Source: Pilatotrama ljubarskyi (taxonomy: Eukaryota > Basidiomycota > Agaricomycetes > Polyporales > Polyporaceae). Taken from it: a stretch of DNA of 64,000 nucleotides. The notes under the pieces were generated by a model, which made no database searches, was not told the origin of the DNA, and saw nothing but the letters and a program-made list of their open reading frames with translations. This document shows, piece by piece, positions 56,689 to 64,000 of the stretch (its first letter is position 1; each line of letters begins with the position of its first letter). The translations under genes were made by a program, and so were the position numbers. The stretch covers positions 1-64,000 of the forward strand of contig MU277754.1 in the NCBI GenBank assembly GCA_022385805.1, read 5' to 3'.

Positions 56689-58627
56689 GTGTAAGCAGTC
56701 TCGCCCGTGCGCAATGATAGCAAGCCCCCAGAGTAGTCTAACGTGCACCATCTTTCGCCGCACTTAGTTACTGTACTACTTAGGTCCACGCGTCACCGTG
56801 TAACCCGTCCAAGATGTTTCAGACCAACGCATTGAAGTATGTATGCTGGCAGCGAGTGTACCGAGGCTGATAACTTCGCGGTGACTTGACCTTTGAAGGG
56901 AGTGGCACTGCGGCATGGCCGCATCATGCCGTGGTAGTAGTACCACTGCACCGCCGCTAGACAATGCCGCCAGTGAGAGACCATGCAAGAGGCGCACATC
57001 ACCGATGGAACAGTGGAGTCGGACTGTCTTCAACAGGTGAGCGCAGAAAGCTCATAAACTCCGCTGAATGTGTACCTTTCCTCCAAGCCGAAGCTGCATG
57101 AAGCGAGCACGCGACTTGAACGTGCTGGCGATCCTACGTCGCAGAGCCTCCTGGCTCCCCGCACGTACGCTGTCCATGCATATCCGTCTTTTCCTCGGAT
57201 TGCCAAACGATCCTCCAGCTCCGGCCCGAGCAGAGCTCGGCCAACGGGTATTTCGACGATGAGTACCGTGCATAAATGCCATGTCGAACGATGTAACGGC
57301 GTTCTAAGGACCAGTGAGTTATGAGTCGCAGCGCAGGCCCAACTCAGGATGGACGCCCTTCTGACCACGCAATCGCCAGCAGTGTACATACCTCCGGCTC
57401 GCACTTGCCCAGTACGTCTTTAAAGTCTCAGCGCCACTGCAGTCTGTTCCGAGTACCGAGCGCCGCACGGTCGCCGGGAGAGCGCCAGGCGAGGCTCGGA
57501 ACTCGGAACTTAGGCCTGCGCGATATGTACAAAGGGAAGGCTCTGGATGCTTGAATACGTCGCGTTGCGCGCTGTGTGGCGGACGTTAGCATGATGACAC
57601 GGCGAGAGGGAGGAGATTACGCAGACGTGTCCTCAACCCGTGCGCGGTCGCCGGACAATGCGACTCCGGGCGAGGCACCGTATACCGGTGAGCGGACGCT
57701 CATATTTTGATGAATCGAGGTCGTGAGTGCTTCGCCGCTGTCGTCCAATCGACCTTCGAATCCTCCAGGTGTGCGCGTGTACCTACACGCTCCCACGACT
57801 GCTTACGGAGTTGGAGTAGGCGAGGGCGGGATTGTCTTTGGACCGCTAATCTCCCTCTCACGCTTCTAGGGTACGCTCGTAATTAACGTGTGAAGGCGGC
57901 ACTCTACGGTCGTGCAAGCGCATGACATATTTGCAAGGTTCCGAGAGCCGCTGAGTGCAGGCGGTCGCTCAGCCAAACCTGGTCTTGCGAGGACGATTGT
58001 GCGGACCTGCAAGGTCGCTAGCAGGATTTGGTAAGACAGATGACATACGACTGAACGGGGACAAGGCCACTCGGAATTGATGCGCCTCTGTTGTAGGCCT
58101 CGAACATTGGCTGAGCCGTGACAAGGAGGGAGGGCCCTCTGATGCGATGTGTCTCGCAAACTGGGTGCCCACGATGGAACCCCTTCTGTCGTGTGCCCTG
58201 TGCCGTCCGGTCGCCAATGTCAGATTATGTTTCGAGATCGCGATTAATGGAGAGTCACACTCGCCGCGGACGCTGGACGCGGCTCAATCTTGCGGTCATA
58301 GTACCGCACCTGACGGTCAGCTGGGTAAATTTCGGCGCCGCGATGTCCTAAACCCTCGCACGCCTTCGCAGGCAAGATGGGGAGAGCATTCAGTATGTAA
58401 GCTCCCAAAGCACCCGGAAAATCGTCACTGTGGAGGTAGGCACTCACCAGTGCGAGCGATGCGGCATATCAGGGCACATCACAAAGGATTCGGCGGCATG
58501 CTGCTAGAATGTGACAACCTGTATCATCCCTTTGCACCACAAGAGCTCCCCCAAAGTAGCCAACAGGAAGATACATAAGCGGTCCTCCTGGGAGCCCTGG
58601 GGTCATGGACTCCGGAGTGATCTGGCT
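56689..58627. other. Gene-poor region
   Basis: About 1.9 kb with no firm gene. Minus-strand frames at 57030-57404 and 57052-57282 overlap and both look protein-like (for example EALRRRIASTFKSRARFMQL), so one may be real, but I cannot choose. A short plus-strand frame near 58454-58508 encodes a zinc-knuckle-like QCERCGISGHITKDSAAC. Confidence 0.3.
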
Positions 58628-59317
58628 TCAAGGTTGGCTACCGCAGAGCACCACGGAGGCCGTCGTCTCCCCGGCTTTGTGCGATGCTAAGCCATCAATG
58701 CCGGACTTCGAAGGGACAGTTCTGTACCGGCGGTCAGGTATCTCCTGAATATCTTGTCGCGGTCGCTGGCCAGATCTTCCCTGAAAATACAAATGGGGTA
58801 GGATGTAGGCTCGGGAAAGGCGGCGGCAACTTACAGAGGCTTCGCTACGACTCCTGGAAGCGTAGGAACTGTGCCGCGTATCAGCGGGCCGCAAAAATAT
58901 TGGTGAACTTGGGTGCAGAAACCGGATGCCGCCGAATGTAGAGCCTTGAGTCAGCTGACTCGGACTAGGAGTAACTTGACCCTTCCTGAGGAACGGCTCA
59001 CCATACTCGGGTGTTGGGATCCCAAGAGACTGCGCGAGCGAATGCCCGCAGAAGGAGCCAGAGAGCTTCTGTCGCGATGGATAGTCACTACGATTCTCTG
59101 TGAAATGCCGAGAATGCCAGATCAAGGTCGAATTTCTGGTGGAGATATCAGGAAGCACTTTGGCAGTGAGCCAATGGAAGACGTATGGTGATGCGCGGTA
59201 CGTATTTGTTTCGTCCGGCAAGATTCCAACATGCTCATGCCACGGGGTATCACGAGCATTCGTCATGAAGATGTGGTACCATCGGCCAAAAAGACTAAAC
59301 ACGAGATATGAGGGCAT
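58628..59317 (-). CDS. Unrecognised three-exon gene
   Basis: Exons 59002-59317, 58835-58944 and 58628-58780 join in phase to 193 codons. Both introns (57 and 54 nt) have GT-AG ends, good donors (GTGAGC, GTAAGT) and a CTGAC-like branch site before the first acceptor. The start MPSYLVFSLFGRWYHIFMTN is followed by hydrophilic sequence, DTPWHEHVGILPDETNTYRA, and then a basic Ser/Arg-rich second half ending VVLCGSQP. A second frame through the same exons is also open for a shorter distance (EDLASDRDKIFRRYLTAGTE near 58690-58780), so which frame is translated is not settled. No domain is recognised. Confidence 0.4.
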   Translation of the reverse strand: MPSYLVFSLFGRWYHIFMTNARDTPWHEHVGILPDETNTYRASPYVFHWLTAKVLPDISTRNSTLIWHSRHFTENRSDYPSRQKLSGSFCGHSLAQSLGIPTPEYGEPFLRKGQVTPSPSQLTQGSTFGGIRFLHPSSPIFLRPADTRHSSYASRSRSEASVSCRRLSRAYILPHLYFQGRSGQRPRQDIQEIPDRRYRTVPSKSGIDGLASHKAGETTASVVLCGSQP

Positions 59318-59829
59318 AATCGACGCGCAGGTCGAATTCGTAGATGCTTCACATTATCCAGAACGTCTACCGCATCGTCAAGCAACGTGCATGAGCACTG
59401 TCAAAGTCCGGCCAGTAGTCTGAGACTCTCCGCTGCCCCACCGGGTGCGCCGGCGAGTGACAGGGTGGCGAGAGAGAATATTGTACTCACGTTCGAATGG
59501 TTGATTTTCTCTTCTGGACATCGGAATGTCGTTGCATGTCGAATTGTCTATCTTTTACTTGGTACAGCGTCTTCAGCCGCGGACTGTGGCAAGCCGGCAT
59601 CGAAGCATCTGCACCGGTCAAACCACTCGCAGGTGGCGAACCATTGCCTCGGCTTCCTCGTTCTAGAAACTCCTGTGCCCGATCCATGGGGTCGGGTCAA
59701 GCTCGCGTGGAAGGTTGCAAAGATGGTTCTTCTTCCCTGAAACGTGATGCGGAGAACGCTCGCGTTCTGGAATTCGAGAAGCAGCCTCCGCAGATCAGCG
59801 CGCGTCGCACGCGCCGAATTCAACGTCTT

Positions 59830-60105
59830 TCATCTTTCCCTCCTCGACCACAACTGCTCCGAGACTCTCGACGCAGCTGCTTCGGTCTTCTTCACAACGC
59901 GTGCGTCGTCTCCCAACAGCATATGTACTCGGTGCATGCGCGCGTAATCTTCAATCGGCGCGGTAACTGGCGGTGAGAGGGCTCAGAGAGGGACTCTCCA
60001 GGATGCGGGACTAATATGCTGCGGATGCATGTGGATATCACAGTACCCACGGTGAACCTGATGCATCTTCGAGCTTATTTTCTCGAGCCACTCATGGAGA
60101 CTCAT
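59830..60105 (-). CDS. Small two-exon helical protein
   Basis: Exons 60051-60105 and 59830-59966 join in phase (one base, then two) to give 63 residues. The protein starts MSLHEWLEKISSKMHQVH and continues TAPIEDYARMHRVHMLLGDD, then VVKKTEAAASRVSEQLWSRR. It is amphipathic and helical throughout, like a small subunit of a tethering or kinetochore complex, but I do not recognise it. The ATG could be further upstream: an acidic frame at 60170-60230 (SGVAAETSTEDVDEAEASF) joins in phase to the first exon if an intron is assumed. The intron used here is 84 nt. Confidence 0.45.
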
Positions 60106-60362
60106 GTGAGTGAGGAGGATTCCGCGAAGGTGGCGAAGCAAAGGAAAGCGAAAAAGCGGACAGATGAAATCTCTCACACTCGAAAGAAGCCTCAGCTTCA
60201 TCGACATCCTCCGTCGACGTCTCCGCCGCCACGCCGCTCGTGCTTCCGCCGTCTTCCTGCTGGGGGCTCCCTACCTGTCAGCCAGTCGGCGTGCTTTATA
60301 AGTCAATGGTCGGTCTGCCGTTTCTCCAGGGACCCGATTAGACTGCATGTCGTTATGATTCT

Positions 60363-60805
60363 TCACTGGTCGGCGCAAGTCGTGTTGGCTTCGAGTGTCC
60401 GCCTGATGTGCTCCTTGTAAGACGTGAAAGACGAGTTCATACGATCTCGATTCGCACTCCACCTCACATTTCCCACGTACTTCAGGCATATTCGGGTCTC
60501 CGGCGTCGCGGTCGTTCACTAGCATCCTGCGTGAAAATGGACATGGAAGGACATACTCACACGTCTTTGTATGAGGTGATGTGCACGTGATTCGACTGGT
60601 ATGACTGCCTCTATTTCCCAGTCAACTCTTTCCTCGGCCACTGCCTCTATCTGATCAGAGCGTGACAGCATATGGACGTGAAGACCGCCCGGGCTGGAAA
60701 GGACCTAGAGTCCTTGCGCGCACGGCAGGTGAGCCCGGTGTATAGCTACTTGCTCATGATCCTCTCCAGTCCCAAGTCCTCTCCAACCGCCGACGTGTGC
60801 GACAT
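60363..60805 (-). CDS. Small five-exon gene made of mini-exons
   Basis: Five exons of 56, 46, 50, 46 and 51 nt (60750-60805, 60667-60712, 60561-60610, 60481-60526, 60363-60413) give an uninterrupted 82-residue frame, with codons split across three junctions and all introns GT-AG. The start is ATG at 60805 (MSHTSAVGEDLGLERIMSK). The protein continues TLGPFQPGRSSRPYA, then RQSYQSNHVHITSYKDV, MLVNDRDAGDPNMPE and EHIRRTLEANTTCADQ before TGA. Intron 1 is short (37 nt), so exon 1 is the least certain part; the last three exons are the strongest. No known family comes to mind. It is soluble, with no signal peptide. Confidence 0.5.
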
Positions 60806-62787
60806 GCCACAATATTCCTGCCACGGTCGTCGTCTGGCAGAGCATACTAGGTTGGCCCGAGTCGGGACGTTGCGGTCGCGGTGACATGCAATCCTTGTGC
60901 GCAGCGTTTCGCCTAGGTCTACTCGTCGGCATGTATCCTCCGCTCATGTCTCGAGCCAGTCTCAAGGAAGCCCACCAACCGCTCGAGGCTAGCTGCACCT
61001 CAGGAGGCCTAGGCGTGTGTGTACTGGTCTCATGAGATGCGCTCTCATCCCATACCCGGACTCAGGCCGGGACTTCAAAGCAACGTCGCGCACCATCCGA
61101 CTGCTTACTCTTCAGGCCAGTGCAGTCGCTCCTGCTTCTATCTCTCAGGCTCTCCCCGGCTAACGATCGGTAAACAGCGGGTCGTTCCGACCGTTCTATC
61201 ATCGTGGTCTTCCACGTCCGAACGCCTCCAACGTGCTCAGCATCCGGCAGGGTTGAATGGTAGAGGACTGCTTCCGACGCACACACCCTCCTGCAGTCCG
61301 TGATACGGCCCCAACTGGACTGCCGTTCTGGGCCTTCATGTAGAGTCTTCACCCAGCCAAACTCCCTTGCACAGTACTCGCAACGCTCGATCGAATATTT
61401 TCAGCTGCTGCGGTTCCCACCACCTCAGGACCCTTCTTCCACCTTTCGTCGACAGTTCTTGAACGCGGCTCGTCCTACTACCACCGTCAATATTGCGACC
61501 GGCCCATCCGTTCTGACATATCCGCGGGACAGGTTGCTATACCGAGTGCTCAGCGCTCATGACCGGACATCACAGCAACTGGAAGATCTTGCCTCCTTTT
61601 TTATGCGCCCACACGTACCCACAGGGGCAGCGATATCGTCGTTAGAATCAGATGTCTTCCGTTCCGCCTTAACACCACACCTCAAGCGAGCACACAGTAT
61701 CTCGTCAGCTCCGTGCTCCCCGCAGTTCCTAGGGTGCGCCCAGCTCCTCAAGTCCACAGGCTCCCCATCATCCCTTCATGCCCTTCTTTCCGGAGCCCGG
61801 ATATCACCTTTCCTTGATTGAGGGAAACCCAGCTCATCCACATGCCGAACGGACCTCAAGAAGCCCTTGATGTTCACATCCTTGGAAGTGTTTCGCGTGC
61901 GACACGAGCTCTGTACCTCTGTCTCGGAGCGGTGTCCTCCCACATTGTCGTTCAGCGGTCGCCGCTCCTTTCGTGGATTCTATGTTCGGGTTCGGCTTTC
62001 TTTGAATGCCTCTGCGGTCACGCCTACGTACTGCGCTTCTTGCTTATTGTTATCAGCCCTTCCCCGCCTTCTTGGAACTCTCACCTCGCTCCTTTCTCCT
62101 TCCGCTTTTCCGCGACCTCCCTTACACCTGTCATCACACTCGAGGAGGGGGAGGCTGTCTCATGGAGTCTCTGTTTCTTCCCTTTCTGGACCACGGCCAT
62201 ATAATCTCTCGTCAACTTGTTCTCACGCGGTTCTCCCAGGTAGGTGCCATTCATATTCCGTGACCTGATTCCCGGTCTCTGAAAGACATCTTCTAACTCT
62301 CAGAATCTAGCAAAATACGCTCGACTACTTGACAGACCCCGAACACTCTCCGATTGGTTTCGGCCGGATGCGCTCCCGTGGAACGCGGAGCGACGCTGAC
62401 AGCGTTTTGCTAAAGGACAGGATTTCAGAGCAGAGCGGGTATGATTTGCTATGATCGCTTTGCCCTTGCTCGCTCCTACGATGTTGAGCAGGTCGACTTC
62501 CGTAACCAGTACACATTCACTTTTCCTCTGGATGCAGGACAGCGCGAACGGAAGCATCCCCCAGAACCACACGGTCACTGCAGCCGCAGTACGAGGTTCG
62601 TCCCAGTCATCCAAGGGTTTCGCACTGGCACTTACCTACCGTGTACCGGCGCGTTAGGTAGTCTTAAGACCTTCGCGTCGTCGTCGTGAGTGGACAAACA
62701 TTTGTCAAGGGGCCTACGTGCGGTTTGTTCGCCAAGTCTGCGCAAAGCCTAGGCGACCGACGGTGCATCACGGTGGAACTCCGCCAG
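60806..62787. other. Gene-poor region
   Basis: About 2 kb with no supported gene. A 173-codon plus-strand frame (61300-61821) has no domain and no splice evidence. 61880-62260 is pyrimidine-rich on the plus strand. Around 62300-62614 frames on both strands look weakly coding, and I cannot decide between them. Confidence 0.3.
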
Positions 62788-63183
62788 TCACACAACGCGG
62801 TTCCTATAGAGTAGCCATGCTCCGAGCAGAATCTGCAGCCTTTCCGGTAGTGCTTTCGTCGTACATGTGCTCCCGCGGCTTGGCCCAGTGACTCGCACTC
62901 GCCGCCCGCGTACTGTACCGATGACGCAAGAGTGTACCAGCTGACGCCCCGCATCCTCGCTCTTCTGCTCTTCCTCCGCGGTTTCTTCACTGGCCTGCGG
63001 ACGCGCACGACATTGCAAGCCGCATACACTGCACGCGGTATGCGACTCCCTTGAGGGAAGAGCGTGCGGCGCACGCTGAGCATCGCATGCAATGCAATGC
63101 GCACACCTGGGCGGGGCGCACTTCTCCGCTGAGTTCCTGCGAGCCTCGCGCGAATACGAAGCACGGGTGCCGCGCTCGGCCAT
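62788..63183 (-). CDS. Candidate Cys-rich small protein
   Basis: ATG at 63183 opens a 131-codon frame. Residues about 22-60 carry paired cysteines (KCAPPRCAHCIACDA, then HTACSVCGLQC), a spacing that could bind zinc, followed by an acidic stretch (EETAEEEQKSEDAG). No known domain is recognised. The downstream half may be intron or non-coding, since a GT-AG pair near 62900-62940 is possible. An overlapping 221-codon frame exists in another register, so confidence is low. Confidence 0.3.
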   Translation of the reverse strand: MAERGTRASYSREARRNSAEKCAPPRCAHCIACDAQRAPHALPSRESHTACSVCGLQCRARPQASEETAEEEQKSEDAGRQLVHSCVIGTVRGRRVRVTGPSRGSTCTTKALPERLQILLGAWLLYRNRVV

Positions 63184-63325
63184 AGAATCCGCAATTCTGC
63201 TATCACAGGCCCCCGGCTCGTGGGCCGCACGGCTGGGATGACGCTTCGAATACTCAATGCTCCTCTCGCCACGCCTGTCGCGCTCATTCTGGAGGGCCTA
63301 CACCTGCTCGCAGCGGTGCGTGTGT

Positions 63326-63556
63326 TCATACTATTGGCACCGTGAACGACGGTGCGGTACGAACCTCGGGTCGAAGTGAAAGCCGTGCCGCGCTACGCGC
63401 TCCCTTTGGGTGCTCACCGGTACAATCGGGTTCGCGATTCCGTTCCGCATACTCTCGAAGCCTCTTCAGTTCCTTGACGCGCCGATAACCACCGGGTACC
63501 CGCACCTGCGCCCCGCGGGGCGACCGCGGCAAGCACATGGGCCGCCCGCTCGCCAT
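63326..63556 (-). CDS. Candidate small basic protein, possibly 5' exon of the Cys-rich gene
   Basis: ATG at 63556 opens a 76-codon frame with VPGGYRRVKELKRLREYAER in the middle, which looks like a charged helix. It ends just after a GTATGA that could serve as a donor, so it may be spliced to the Cys-rich frame 140 bp downstream. No family is recognised. The remaining 440 bp to the window end show nothing clear. Confidence 0.25.
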   Translation of the reverse strand: MASGRPMCLPRSPRGAQVRVPGGYRRVKELKRLREYAERNREPDCTGEHPKGARSAARLSLRPEVRTAPSFTVPIV

Positions 63557-64000
63557 ATGATGTCAAGGGCTTCCGCCCAATACTTGACGCTGCCCCGATC
63601 GTGGCGACGCGTAATAGACCTCGGAACTCGATTGGAGGCGCGGCGATGCGCGCGCAAGCCGGAACAGGAGGGGTGCTCACAGCTCACTAGATGGGCGCAG
63701 GCCAAGAGGTCTGAGACCATATCAGGAACCGGGCTTGCAAAAGCCAGGGACAGGGGGTTGCGGCCTCGAACGTAACGCATGTGTCCTGAATGAGGGTGCG
63801 GATGGTAGATAAAGATACTGTATGTTTGTCGCAGGAGATGATACACTATATACAGGTGGTACACTGCGAAAGCCTGTGGGTGATGTTAGTGCTCTACATA
63901 GTACAGTAGATAAGCAATACGTAGGAATACGAAGCAGGACCGCGCGCGGACGGCCGAAGGAAGGCGCTGCGTGGAGAATCGCTTGGGAAGGAGAAGCCCC

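Overview
The window looks like nuclear DNA of a basidiomycete fungus, most likely a wood-decay Agaricomycete (Polyporales-like). The genes are cut by many short GT-AG introns, mostly 45-75 nt, with branch sites near CTNAC. Both tRNA genes carry introns, and several proteins are recognisable fungal types: TOR, squalene synthase, ORC3, an Nop8-like RRM protein, an Rlm1-type MADS factor and an AlkB-like family known to me mainly from Agaricomycetes. The exon joins were made by eye from splice signals and reading frame, so recognised genes are firmer than their exact exon ends.

Layout. 1-16 kb is sparse: an orphan gene (1.2-2.6 kb, +), a seven-exon Rlm1/SMP-type MADS-box gene (3.7-6.5 kb, -), about 4.4 kb with no convincing gene, a long coiled-coil reading frame (10.9-12.8 kb, -), a small membrane protein, and a head-to-head pair of signal peptide/TM/proline-rich-tail genes (13.6-15.2 kb). 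16-20 kb is almost empty. 20-32.5 kb is a core block: an FAD monooxygenase (+), then ORC3, an M28 ER/vacuolar metallopeptidase and an Nop8-like nucleolar protein, all on the minus strand. 33-38.2 kb holds accessory genes: a frameshifted paralogue of the 1.2-kb orphan and an AlkB-like protein whose catalytic motif is missing.

38.5-56.7 kb is a second core block bounded by two nearly identical intron-containing tRNA-Pro(AGG) genes in opposite orientation. It contains a small unknown gene divergent from ERG9 (squalene synthase), an RCC1-repeat protein that ends in a PHD finger, the full TOR kinase gene, and, sharing TOR's promoter region, an F-box/RCC1 (Saf1-like) gene. 56.7-64 kb looks empty at first, but it contains three small multi-exon minus-strand genes whose splice phases agree, plus a Cys-rich candidate.

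How they relate: TOR (growth control), Nop8 (60S subunit assembly), ORC3 (replication origin licensing) and ERG9 (sterol synthesis) are housekeeping genes. The MADS factor is of the cell-wall-integrity type. The accessory islands hold lineage-restricted families with unknown roles. I found no CRISPR array, rRNA, intact transposon or classical secondary-metabolite cluster.
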